DNA from: Pratylenchus scribneri
Lineage: Eukaryota > Nematoda > Chromadorea > Rhabditida > Pratylenchidae
Assembly: GCA_030063045.1 (NCBI GenBank)
Contig: JAQSEB010000072.1
Coordinates: 1,095,501-1,159,500 of the forward strand
DNA length: 64,000 nucleotides
Direction: 5' to 3'
Positions 1 to 11,575 of the stretch are shown here, one piece after another. The notes below the pieces were generated by a model. The model did not search any database. It was given only the letters and a program-made list of their open reading frames with translations, and was not told the DNA's origin. The translations under genes were made by a program, and so were the position numbers. Position 1 is the first letter of the stretch. Every line of letters starts with the position of its first letter.

Positions 1-126
1 TGTTACTGCAGAATTCACAAAGGGATCAACGAAAATTATTCGAATCAAAATCATAAAGCGAAAGGTAGTCAAATGATAAAATTTACTTATTTGAAAATTT
101 AATATAGGGAAAAGGAAAAGCTTGTT

Positions 127-516
127 CTTGCATCTAATTTGGGGACATTTTGCATCTAATTAGATGCAAAAAAGAATTCTAAAATAAAACTTTTTAGGTT
201 TAAGGTTGGGGTTAGATTAGGGACGGCATGGGTCCTAGGGGCTAATTAATAAGTGCACAGGGCTAGGCATATGTAAGGGTAAAGGCTTGGCCACAAATTT
301 GTTAAGTTATGGCCATTTTTGTGGCCATTAGTTTCTTTGGCCATAACTTGCTAGCCAATGGGCCAATTTAAGTTATTTTAAGCACAGATTGTAGCTTTTT
401 TCAAGGGATATCAAATGGTATATTTATAACCTATACCTAATCCTAACTAAAAAGTTTTATTAGAAACCTTTTTTTGCATCTAATTAGATTCAAATGTCCC
501 CAAATTAGATGCAAGA
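127..516. repeat. Fold-back (MITE-like) element, family 1
   Basis: The two ends are inverted copies of each other over about 70 bases: both carry a doubled GCATCTAATT motif next to a GGGGACATTT block. The middle holds a second inverted pair around the words GGCCATAACTT and AAGTTATGGCC. There is no coding capacity. I see no clear target-site duplication. The structure fits a non-autonomous palindromic DNA element. Confidence 0.75.
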
Positions 517-1478
517 AAAAACTGCACGTTTTATTGAATTGATAACTATTTTTAGTATTTAAACCAGATTAGTATTTATTTTTTTGATATGGTGAATTTA
601 ACATAAAACATTTAGAAAACCAACATTAATTAAAAAATTACTAATTAAAATAATTAAAGATTGAAAACATTATTCAATTGAAGTACCAAAATGAAATAGA
701 ACTGGGAATGAAGAGGAAAGCAACAAATGATAGCGAAGATGAACCGACCTATTCCGCCAAAATAATGAAGAAATGATCTATGGATGAAAAATGAACAATT
801 CGAAGATTAATTTAAAAATGATATTGATTTGTTTTACAATTTACATGCTATTATTTTGCATCCTCAACACTTTTATACAATGATGAAATTAACAATACAG
901 CCGCAGCCTATTCAATAATTGCATTAGTTTTTGGGGAACATCCTTTGATGTTAATCATAAGAAATTTCACCTCCACTCAGGCAAAAAAATTCAAATGTTA
1001 GCTGGAGGCATTTTCCCATGGCAAATTCCATCATTACGCGTCACGAATGACCCTGAACCTGAAATGAATGTGTATGGGATGGGCTGTGGGCAATAGCATA
1101 TGGTATGAGATGGGTAGACTATTCAATTTTGCATTTTCAATTCAAAATTCCGTCATGACTCATGAGACGCCTATATAAAAGAAAGAGTGCTGCCTTCTTT
1201 TCTTATTTCCAATTATAAAATAAATTTTATATATTACCTTCTTTAAAAAAAGACAAAATTCAGAAAAAGTGCAAACTTTTGATTGGCAATAAATCCTCCG
1301 TAGATGACATCTTTCTGCAAAAATTATTTAGCGTCCCGAAAATCTTTTAGGCTCTCTGAGAAATCGAATGTGATACTCATCGATTCTTACAATTGCATTT
1401 ATCCTTTCAAAATATTCCAGATATAAAATTTCTAATAAGTTTTTCGTGAAATTATCTTCTAAAAAGTTTGTACAAAAA
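517..1478. other. Intergenic, no gene seen
   Basis: AT-rich DNA upstream of the SPRY gene. Frames are short and I recognise no protein. A TATATAAA-like box occurs near 1172-1178, about 300 bases before the predicted start, and could be part of the promoter; this is weak. Confidence 0.4.
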
Positions 1479-3452
1479 ATGGACCAAAATAAGAATGGAT
1501 ATATCATTGAAGATTTGTTACAGGATGAATTCGATTATTCAACAATTTCATCAATTAAAATGAATATAAAGAAAATGGGCGAGGAAATTGTAAAATTGGA
1601 GGTAAAATCTGATAAATAAAAAATAAAAAAAATAAAATATAGGATATGGCAAAGAAAAAGACCAACAATCAATTAGGAATGATGCCAATGAACGAAAAAT
1701 TTGGCAAATTGGAAATTAAAATGGTTGGGATTAGCAAAGAAAATATCGAAATGAAAGATGAAATGATAAAAATGAAAGAGGAATTAAATGAATTGAAGAA
1801 TATATTGGTGGGAAATGGACTCGTAATCATAGGAATGGAGAATGAAATGGCAGAATTGAAGGAGCAAATGTTTGAAAAGAATGTCGAATTTGAACGAGAA
1901 ATTGGAGAGGTATTTTTTAATATCAAATTCACTAGAATTTTTCGATATAATAAACAGCAATTTTTGTATAAATTTAACTTTCAAATCGTCCATATTTGAT
2001 GTCAATTTTTTAAATATTAAAAAATTGTCATTTCATTATTTTAATTTGAATAGAAATTTGATAAAGTCATTTCATTATTTTAATTTGACTTGTCACAATT
2101 ATAGTTGTCCTTTTTAACTGAACAAATTGACGATGGAACTGAAAATTCCTCATCTCAAAATTCGGCTTCTGCTGTCAGCCCATTGCATTATAGAGCCACG
2201 AAAAATGAGTTGGAAGAATGTGCAATAATTCTGGACAACGGTAACGACACCGAGCAAAAAGTATTTATATATAAATAATTTTTCCTTCGCTTCTTCGTTT
2301 TATTTTATAACATAGTATTTAGCCTCTTAATAGAGAAAAAGTTCTATACATCTTTTTGAATTTTTTACATTTTTATTCCTTAATTTGGATTTGGAGTATA
2401 AAATATAAGTTTAAATTGATCATATTTTTTTCATTTTTATTGAATTTTCTTTAATCCAAAATTAAAAATTTGGGTTTTCTATTTCTTCAATTTCAGAGAG
2501 CTAATTTAACTGAACAAATTGATGGAAGGGAATGGGCCAAATACAATTGGAATGAATACAAATTGGATTCAACAAATTGTTCACCCAATTTGTCCATTTC
2601 CGATGGAGGACTCGTATTGAAACATTCCAGCCAGAATTTAGGTGAAAATTAGCATAATCTCCGTTTCCATTGAAATTTAATTAATAAAATTTATTTTAAG
2701 ATTGGAATTCCGTTCGTGCCACATTCCCAATTCCAGCATTCAATTTTTCAATTACCTTCTATTATGAAGTGCATATTCTCAATACCACATGGTTTTACTA
2801 TTTAAATTAATAATTCAATTTAAAATAAAATTTGCATTTCAAATTAAAATAAATTCGGGTTAACCCATTATATCTCTATTCCCAAAATCCTTAAAAATTT
2901 AGGTATAAATTATAAGTTTTAGCTTTAAAAAATTTTATAATTTATCTCAAACGATTTTATTACATATAGGGATTTTGGGGTATAAGAGATATGCCCAGTC
3001 AATTCATTTTTTTATATGCAGGAATGGCGGCATTGGCATCGGATTTTGCACCCAGCTATTTCCATTAAAAGGCAAAATTTTTGGATTGGAGAAAAACTCA
3101 AATTCAATTGGAATTTGGCGAAAAGGAGGAATTTGGATCGACGGATTTTCCACTGAATTCGAAAATGAAAATAAAAATTTCAAAAAAGGGGATACGATTG
3201 GACTAGGCATAATTCAACAGACAAATTCCAAAATTGAATGTTTTGCCAGTTGGAATGGGCAAATGCTTGGTTAAATAATTGAAATTATTTACATTTTAAT
3301 TAAATTCAGGGAAAGCTGAATTGGCTGCAACATTTTTCGATCTTCAACTCTTTCCGGCACTCAGCTTGTTCGATCGGGCCAATTCAATCCGAATTAATTT
3401 TGACAAGGACAAATGGCGATTCAATGAATTTGAACGAGTCTTTGGGAAATGA
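1479..3452 (+). CDS. Coiled-coil protein with C-terminal SPRY domain
   Basis: Seven exons join in phase: 1479-1601, 1643-1909, 2105-2260, 2497-2641, 2701-2791, 3022-3269, 3310-3452 (390 aa). Residues about 45-135 are rich in Lys, Glu, Met and Leu in a heptad-like pattern, so a coiled coil is likely. Residues about 200-385 form a SPRY (B30.2-like) domain: the WNSVRATFPIP strand, the GIGIGF motif, KKGDTIGLGI, CFASWNGQMLG and the FPALSL end are all present. SPRY domains bind other proteins and have no catalytic role. Plant-parasitic nematodes have large SPRY families, some secreted as effectors, but this start gives no signal peptide, so a cytoplasmic RanBP-like role is more likely here. Exon borders in the SPRY half (phases 1, 2, 1) match those of the SPRY gene at 62.4 kb, so the two are paralogues. 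The start is the first ATG of the open exon; the exon 3 acceptor is the least certain border. Confidence 0.85.
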
Positions 3453-4056
3453 TAGAAGAATAAAATTTGATGAAAATGGATCAATTACAAATTCCCATAC
3501 TTAATTTATTATTTATTTTTGATAATTTAAATACCTACATGCTTTTAGGGAAAAATAAAATTTAAATTTTTTGAAAAAAATGTAGGACACAAGCTAAACT
3601 TTGCATTTTCTTCATAAAATTATTATCCAATCCATAAATTTAAAAAAAAATTAAAAATTTGGCCATTCCATTATCTAGCGCATTTTAAATTCAAAATAAA
3701 ATTTTCAAAAAGCCATTAAGAATTTTAAAATGGATCGACCATGAGGGGGTGGCTTTTATGACGGATACCATTTTTTACATTGTGCAATATTTAATCTTTC
3801 AATTTAATTCAATGATTTTATCTGCTATTTTATAAACAAAATTTAAATTTAATTTATTCGTCTCTTCCCTGACCACCACCCTGTATAATGGAGAACGCTC
3901 CTTCCAATATAAGTCAAGTCATTCTTCCCGAAGACCTTTCATTTTATACCAAAATCCATTCTCTAAAATTCTTCAAACCAATTCTTAAAAACTTTTAGAT
4001 AAATTTAACCAATAAAAAATATTTCAAACCCAAATTCGTCAATCATCAACACGAGA
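3453..4056. other. Intergenic, lectin promoter region
   Basis: AT-rich spacer between two genes in the same direction. Nothing coding is seen. A GTATAAT-like stretch near 3881-3887 lies about 170 bases before the lectin start. Confidence 0.35.
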
Positions 4057-5239
4057 ATGAACCATCTTTGCATCTTCTTTATGGGCGTTATTCTTGCCAT
4101 GCATTTGGTGGATGCAACTGACCCGGGCTGCAATTCAGGATTCTCTGCCTTCAAAGGACATTGCTATATGGTAAATTATCAAATGACTAAATGGTCGATA
4201 TAACGATATGTAACTGATAATTCCAGAGAATTGCCTAATTCCCTGTTGCAATTAGTTAGGCGTTGGAATAGCTAATTTTGGTAATCTCGACTTCTAGACA
4301 TCCTACAGACACGAGAATAGGCTCATTCGATAAGGGGGTGATATATTATATGAAATTTCAATTTCAGAATTCAGACGGAAAAATGGGTTAGGGTTGAGGG
4401 ATAGGGCGCCGAAGGCGGAAGAGGAATTTAGCGGAAAATGTTACTAAACAAGATCATAACAGTCTTTGTAATTTCATATAGTGAGTCGACTATGCCGGGT
4501 CGAATGAGTATAATTTCTTGTCTGAATGATATCTAGAAGCCGAGTTTCTCGAAATTAGCTATCACAACACCTAGCTAATTCCCCGGAATTAACCAATATT
4601 CCTAGAATTAGCTGTAACAGATATTTTATTCAGGCGGTTGTGGACTATGTGACCGAGCCCGTGGCTGTCGACAGATGCAATGACAAGAATTCAAGCTTGG
4701 CCAGCATCCACAGCGAGGCCGAATTTGAATTTGTGATGGGTCAGTTGTTCGAGTTAATAATATAATATTACAATATATAAAATTTTAAAAAAGTAATAAA
4801 CCATTTCTGGTGAATTAGATTATGATTTTTCTTTTAGTAATTTTTGCCGAAAAGACTTATTTTTGCCATTGTCACTGTTTCGGTTTTCTCATTTTTCAGG
4901 TCTATTGGAAAAGGCCACACCAGCAAATACCTATTTCTACATCGGACTCAAGTTGACCCGTCGTTCGGATAATGATGAATTAGTGAGCTGTGCGTTCACG
5001 GATGGCACCCCATTAATTATCGGGAATGCAAACCAGAATCCGGGAAAAAGCCTTGGACAAATAATGGGCCCAGCCCGAATGAACCTAACAACAACACTGG
5101 AAATGAGAATTGTGTTGCCTTGTTGCTTTATGGAGAATATCCAGTAATTTTTAAATCTATATTACTAATTAATTAAATATTTTAGGGCTATGTTGACTCC
5201 AAATGCAACGCAGAGCGTGGCTATGTTTGCAAGCAGTGA
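4057..5239 (+). pseudogene. Secreted C-type lectin with one apparent frameshift
   Basis: Four exons: 4057-4170, 4634-4739, 4900-5143, 5186-5239. Exon 1 encodes a signal peptide (hydrophobic run FFMGVILAMHLV) followed by the first lectin cysteines and the FKGHCY motif. Exon 2 has the typical SLASIHSEAEF motif, exon 3 the YIGLKL strand and DGTP loop, and exon 4 ends in the RGYVCK motif of C-type lectin domains. The exon 3 frame changes by one base in the C run at about 5007-5011. Upstream the DGTP frame is right; downstream NYRE, the EPNNNTGNENC motif and the GYVC exon are in the next frame. One missing base in the C run explains it. The full length would be about 172 aa, a normal single-domain lectin. 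Such lectins bind glycans or other ligands outside the cell. The break is either an assembly error or a recent pseudogene. A 400-bp fold-back element fills intron 1. Confidence 0.8.
4210..4615. repeat. Fold-back element, family 2 (lectin intron)
   Basis: The arms around 4255-4310 and 4530-4580 are inverted relatives (GATAGCTAATT and CTTCTAGA(C/T)ATC words face each other). The core holds GCGGAAAATGTTACTAAACAA. The same core, inverted, sits in the element at 6932-7312, so the two are members of one family. Both lie in introns of lectin genes. Confidence 0.65.
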
Positions 5240-5980
5240 AGAAAATTTCGGAGAAATGAATATAATAAAATATTATATTTTATTTTATTTAAATTTGCTG
5301 CATAAAATGTCAGTTGAATTGAACAAAATACAATCATTCGTTTAGTTTTGATTAAAATAGCTGTTAGCTCAGACGGATTTACAATTTTACTCCAGTTTAC
5401 CCAAAAATGTAATACAAATTACAAACGACAGAAATATCGCAAAACTCGGCAATGAGTTAAAACTAAGGGCATCAGAAAAGCAACAATGATATGATTATAG
5501 CATCTTGTTTTTGTTTCTATATTATTATATCGTATATCCCTTATATTATTATAAATGCCAGCAGTAATATTCTATATTGATGATTTTCAAACCGATTTTT
5601 ATTTTAACACAATTGAACCATAGAGGCTGATTTTTCAAATGGAGAATGATGGATAATATAAAAAATTAATAAGACACACCGAAAAATAAAAAAAATAGTG
5701 AATAAAAATAGAAAAATTAGCAAAAAAGTGTTTAAAAACTTTGACCAAATTTCATAGTTTTTCTCTCATTGGTTCTTTTCTTCCTCAATGCTACTGCCAC
5801 CGATCAGCCCATTTCCCTCCTCTTTTTCATTGTTTTGATCCTCGTCATCTAATCCGCTATTGCCATTGGCAACATTTTGGCGAGAATTTTCCTCTTCCGA
5901 AAATCGGCCTTTTTCCTCATTCGATTCCAGCGAATCATCGGGGACGGCAACCTAAAGAATTTGTTTATGGAATAGGTTGG
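5240..5980. other. Intergenic, no gene seen
   Basis: AT-rich 3' flank of the lectin gene with an AATAAAATATT polyadenylation-like signal just after the stop. A CT-rich patch at 5750-5960 has short open frames but no recognisable protein. Confidence 0.4.
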
Positions 5981-6338
5981 CCGATACTTGCGGACCCGAC
6001 ACTTGCGGACGAAATGGTCTGGTGCCGAAGGTGGTAAAGCTAGAGTGGCATTGTTTTTGGCATATTATTAAGCATGAAATTAGCTACAAAATGACATCAA
6101 AACGTTTGGCAAATTTTGAGTATTCATCGAGTTAAGGCCAAAAAACCGTTGATTTAATTAAAATTGTTTCTGGCCGTTTTGTGGCCATAACTCGTTGAAT
6201 ATCCAACATTGATCAAAACTTTTGATGTCATTTTATAGCTAATTGTATGCTTAATAATATGCTATAAACAATGCTACTCTAGCTTTACCACCTTCGGCTC
6301 ACCGTTTCGTCCGCAAGTGTCGGGTCGGCAAGTGTCGC
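5981..6338. mobile_element. Palindromic MITE, family 3, copy 1
   Basis: Starts with a doubled ACTTGCGGACCCGACACTTG-like motif and ends with its inverse. The arms run through AAGGTGGTAAAGCTAGAGTG and ACATCAAAA, with a GGCCATAACTCG core. A second full copy lies at 25045-25410 in the opposite orientation and a half copy at 14085-14275. The left end carries AGGTTGGCC and the right end GCAGTAC; copy 2 has these ends swapped, which helps define the borders. No ORF is present. Confidence 0.8.
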
Positions 6339-6545
6339 AGTACGGATTAAAGTACCTAATTTGATTGGAAAATACAAAAAGTTATTTTCAAAAAATGGCA
6401 AAATAAGCCAAAATCGGACATTGCTATAATTTTTTGGTCAATTAGTTTTTGATGAATCATTTTTTAATATCAAGTTTAACTAATAGGAAGGAGATAAACT
6501 CAACATGTGTTATAAAAACTTTGTTAATAGCTTAAATATAAAAAA

Positions 6546-7866
6546 TTAAGGCAATTTTTTTCTTAGCATTCCCATTTTTTCTACATTTCCTTTTTTTAAA
6601 TTAACCTCCATTTTTATTTTTACCTTCACATTGTCGCCGGGTTTTGCCCTGCAAATGAATCCTTTTGGCACTTGAGGCCATGCCCAGGGCACAAATTTCC
6701 TAAATTCTTCAAAAACTTTTTGGTCCACATCGGTGCCATCCTCGAATTTGTCATTTCCATAAATTATGCCAATCCAAAATCGGTGTAAATCCCAATGTTT
6801 TGTGATGAATTTGAATTCATCCATACTATGGATTGATGTGAAAGTGGCCTTAAAAAGAAAATATTGGAATTAAGAATAAAATTCAAATTTTTACTGATGA
6901 TAAAATTATTCGAAAATAATTAATTTTATATATGGTGGGGTAAATATGGGAAATTGATAAATTCTTGGATCTATTGAGTTTAGGATCTCAATTTCTAGAC
7001 TTCGTAGAGACATGAGAATAGACTCATTTGACTCGGCATTTTCAATTCATTTCATTATATCAAATTTCAATTACAGACTATTCTGAGTTTGTTTAGTAAC
7101 ATTTTCCGCTAGATTCCTATCCTACATCCGGTGCTCTACCCCTAGCCCTATCCCTATATTCGGACTGAAATTGAAATTTCATATAGTAAATCGACCATGT
7201 AGAGTCGAAAAAGCCTACTCTCGACTCTCGGTCTATATGATGTTCAGAAATTAAGATTCAAATTCAGGGAATTACTGGAATTACTAATTCCCATATTTAC
7301 CCTACATATATAACGAAATAATCTCCAATATATTCTCTACAATTTAATTTTTAATTAAAAAATATATATTTTTTACCCCCAATTTGGCGCACTCCTTGAC
7401 ACCCTTGAAAAATCCCTTCTTCGCTTTGAGTCCATAAAAGCAAATTTCATCTTGAAAATTTTCCCATCCTTCTGCGCAATTTCCTCGCCCTTCCTTCACA
7501 TTGTCGTCATCAATTACCTCCACACTATTTGACACATCCTTTGTTTCATTATCATCATTTGGCCCTTCTTTCACAGTATCAACATCAATTTCCTCTACAC
7601 TTTTTGGGGCCCCCTCTTCCTTTGGTTCATCATTTGCATTCGAATCCAATGTCACCGAATCCAGTGGTACTTTTTGACCTTAATAAATTCAAATTCAAAT
7701 TATTTATATTATTTTGGTCGATATTTATTAAAGAAATTATTAAAAATTTCAATTAGGCAAAATGCGGAATTATTTTACCTTCCATTTGGCTCAATCTTCG
7801 TGGCACAGCATTGGTCAATGAACCAACAATGGCGACGAACAAAATAAGAATTATTTGGGCTTTCAT
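6546..7866 (-). CDS. Secreted C-type-lectin-like protein with acidic linker
   Basis: Three exons on the minus strand: 7866-7779, 7678-7377, 6848-6546 (230 aa; phases 1 and 0 fit exactly). Exon 1 is a signal peptide (hydrophobic core IILILFVAIVGSL, likely cleaved after TNA). Residues about 30-90 are a low-complexity acidic linker in which an SVE(E/V)ID-DNVKEG-like unit occurs twice. Residues about 95-225 resemble a C-type lectin domain: CAEGWENF, CFYG, SIHSMDEFKFI, FWIGI, FEDGT and FICR are in the right order. The usual second half of the fold (WND and the last cysteine pair) is weak, and the tail after CRAKPG is Lys-rich. It is probably an extracellular lectin-like protein whose ligand cannot be predicted. 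Intron 2 contains a fold-back element. Confidence 0.8.
6932..7312. repeat. Fold-back element, family 2, second copy
   Basis: The ends (TGGGGTAAATATGGGAAATT and its inverse near 7290-7310) form arms, with CTTCTAGAC-like inner words as in the copy at 4210-4615. It lies wholly inside intron 2 of the minus-strand lectin-like gene. Confidence 0.65.
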
Positions 7867-9840
7867 TTGTCTAAAATTTGTCTAAAAATTGAAACTTTTT
7901 GATGAATAGAAAAACTGAAAATATGTAAAAAATGGCAAATTTTTCCAATATTTTAAACCTCTTTTTACCTCTCAATGAATCACCTTTTAAGAGAAAAAGC
8001 GGATTAAAATATTCCATTTTTCTTCTAAATATTTATTCAGCCTAAATCCTCCAAAAATTCTATTTCAATTTCATATATTTGAACCGTGGAAAAAAGAGAA
8101 TTTTGCCAAAATTTGGCCAAACTTTGGATTTTGTTTTTTATTGTTTGTTTATGGGAAATATTTTAAATTTAAATTTAAACCCAAGCCTAAAGAAAGATTA
8201 AGCGTGAATTGGGTGTGGTACTCTGGGTATATTTCTAATTTCTATCATAGTTTAATTTTCTATTCCAAATGGTTTATTACTTCGTTTTATTGTAGATTTA
8301 AGGTCTTATTAGAAATATTTATATAAATTTTTTAGGTATTAGAATAGAATGTATTGATGTTTTTTTAAAAAAAAACATTCCATTTAAGTAAGTTGTACCC
8401 AAATGGTTTTTAAAGACAATTAAAAGTAATTGTCCCCCAAAAAAGTGAATAAAAAATTATATTTTATTAGATACCTAGGATTGATGTTGGCAGCGGAAAA
8501 TTTGGTGAGTTAATTCGGTAAAAATTGAGGGAAAAATTGCTTTGATTGAAGATGGAATTGAAAGGGAGAAGATGGAGAAATGGCCCAAAATGCCGAGAAA
8601 ATCAATTCAAGGCAAAATGGATGGATGAGAACGGCCAAATCGAAGGGATAGAAAAAGGAGAGAAATATTGGGCCAAAATGGAAATGCCCATATTGGGAAA
8701 ATGCTAGGTAAGAAAATGAAAAGAGGGGAGGATCAAAGGTAAGAGATGGAGAGATATGGCCAAAAAGCCGGTGCCATTGTTTGAAGATTGCGATCACAAT
8801 AAATGTGGGGCCAAGAAAATTAAGGAACCATCAAAATTGGAAAGAGCAACCATGGAATTAGGTTTATCATCAATCAGTGTAAATGGCCCTGGGCAAAGAG
8901 AATGAACGGAAATCGAAATTTAGGGAAAATAAATGGAAGCAAAATGAGTAAATAAATGTGCCTTTCAGCTGCAAAACCGCTCCACGACAATTGAAAAGTA
9001 AAAAATGATGATGAACATTTTTGGAGAACGATGTTTTTTGATGGATTTTAAAATATGCGATTTGTAAATTTTTATCAAAAACGTCTCAATTTAAGGCAAT
9101 ATGGGAACTATTTAACAAAAAATTTATATTGGCTTCTTAACAAATGGGCTAAAAATAGTTTTAAGCTTTTAAAATCATATTAAGTAACTATTTATCTATT
9201 CGATTATTTTAAAGTTGGGCTTTGAAATAGGCTAACTGAATAATGTGAAATAGTGAAATTGTGGATTTGAGTCATTATTCCAAATTTTCAAATTTATATA
9301 TTGGCCAAACAATGGAAAATTAGAATGACGAATATATTGAGGAGAGATCCAGAAATGTCATAAAAATCAGCTAAATAAATAAAAAATTACCCAAAATGGA
9401 ATGAATTGAATTTCAATTTATAATCAAAAATGATATTTATAGTAAAATAATTGCATCACTTTAGGCCACTAATTTCTATGAATAATCTTTTAAAATTCGT
9501 AAATAATTTAAAATATCATTTATTTTATTTTTGAGCATGAAATATTAATAAATTGTTTGTGTTTTTCCAGCTTTCTGTTTATTTTAATTGAAAAAAGAAG
9601 TCATAATTTCAAGTAAAAAAATACATTTTATATTAAATAAATATAACCAAATATAATTTCATCAAATGGAAAATTTATTTTCTTTTTAATTATAGAATTT
9701 ATTTTCATTATAATTAAATAAATGAAAATATGAAATTAAAAGACAAATGTTGGTTTCTCTTCATTTCGGCCCGTAGTATAAAAGAATCGGGGAATGAAAG
9801 AAATTGGCATAAATAAATTAGTGAGTAGAAAATTATTGTT
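7867..9840. other. Intergenic, about 2 kb without a recognised gene
   Basis: Mostly AT-rich. A purine-rich stretch at 8480-8990 (many GGCCAAAATG, GAGAAATGG words) stands out but encodes no protein I recognise on either strand. A TATAAAAG box lies near 9777-9784, upstream of the GC-richer island that follows. Confidence 0.4.
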
Positions 9841-10200
9841 TGTACTGAAAACATCGCCCAGAGGCCTGATCTTCAACCTTATCCCTCCAATGAGGGTTCT
9901 GGGAATTTGTCACAGATGAGTTTTCAAACTTCTTTAAAGAATGGCTATGGAAACACCATTCGCTTGGCCAAATTCCGGCCCTTTAGATATATGTCCCATG
10001 TGGGATATCGTATGACGTCGCCATCTGACGCCAGGCGCTCCACAGGCTTCGGTCTCCCCTCTCCAGTCTCCACTCTCCACCATAAAGACGGAGCCAGACT
10101 TTTGGCTTCAAAGGACCTGAACCCGGCGCATTGCAATAATTACCTCTACCAAGGCTTGACATTGACAACCCCTGTATCAACTTGAGGATAATTAAAATTA
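9841..10200. other. GC-richer island of unknown nature
   Basis: About 350 bases with much higher GC than the surroundings. Both strands have open frames of 60-95 codons, but none resembles a known family. A strong CTCCCCTCTCCAGTCTCCAC pyrimidine block lies in the middle, and the island follows a TATAAAAG box. It might be a structured RNA gene or a fragment of a transposon. I tested it by eye against tRNA, 5S, U1, U2, U4, U6, SRP and RNase P signatures and saw no convincing match. Confidence 0.3.
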
Positions 10201-11575
10201 CCCTTACCCGCAAAAAAGATTCCAGAGAACTCGAAAAGGGATTCCCAGGAATTTTTCCTCCAATTTTCAATGAACCCTTTCCGGAAAACTTAATTAAAAT
10301 CTTTTTTCGGAAAATTTAAAATCTTTCAAGAAAATTTAAAATCTTTCCGAAATGAATTAAAGGAAAATGTTATGTAAAATTTTAATTAGGTTTTAATAAG
10401 GAAAGATTTTAATTATGTTTGATCCAAATGTATACTAATTAATATTTATTATTAAATTTATTAAATAATTAGAATTTATCTTGACTCTTAAAAATTTTTC
10501 GATGACACCTATTATTAGAGATTCCAGCAGACTAAATTAAGAAGAACGTATGAAAATCAGTTATTTTATTTGTTCAGTGTTTCAAATTTTATTCCATTTA
10601 ATTAATAAGTTATTTAATGAATTTAATTAAATTACAACTTTCTTCATTTATTTTGCTTTTTCGGCAATCATTAATCAAATTATATAATAAATTCACGTAA
10701 AACATTATTTATATTATAAAATGCATATTCGCTTCATTTTTAATATAATATTTTCCCTTTTTGGTGATGGTGACCCTCTCCCTGTTAACGATCAAACGTT
10801 CACGTTTTAGATCATCCGTAGTATGATCAACCATTAATAATTTGGGGGAAAGCAAAGGGCAAATGGCCTGCTGGATGAATGCAAGGCCAAATTGAATAAA
10901 TTCTAAGCAAATAAAATAATTTTTATGCCTAATCTATCCTCATTTTTTCCCTTATTCCAATAAAAATTTTAATTATACCATTTTAGAATACTGCTCTCCA
11001 TTGGCTATTTTCGATTTAATTTTTTACAAAAATAAGATTAATTTAAATTTAATTTTCTGAGAATTTTCATTCATCAAATTCTATAATATTCCTACTGTAA
11101 AACAATGAATTATTTTTTTTCATTTATCGATTGTCAAATTAAAAATTTTTATTCAATTCCATATCCATTTTCACTCGCCTAAAAAAACATAATTTTTAAT
11201 CTATAGCAATCGGGTAAAAAAGCCTAGTCTATTCTCAGGATGACCCATTCAGTTGACCGAAAATGCTGGACCATGCGGTAAAAATTGCCAAAATGCATCA
11301 AAAATGCGGCAAAAATTAGTCAAAATGCATCAAAATGCGGCAAAAATTAGTCAAAATGCATCAAAAATGCTTAACGCTCAAAATTTAATTCATTTAAAAA
11401 CATCATAATTGCCTGCGGCAATTAGGTCACCATGGAGACCAATTTTTATTTATGGCAAATTCACTTTCAATTCCATATTTAACAAATTCATTCCCTTCCA
11501 TATAAATACTTATTTTAATTTATCCTAATTATTTTTTTTTCTCAATTCAATTTAAACGCAAGTTAAACAATATAA
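10201..11575. other. Intergenic, upstream of NHR-A
   Basis: AT-rich. A short cluster of GGCAAAAATTAGTCAAAATGCATC repeats (unit about 30 bases, roughly three copies) lies at 11275-11370. No gene is seen. Confidence 0.4.
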
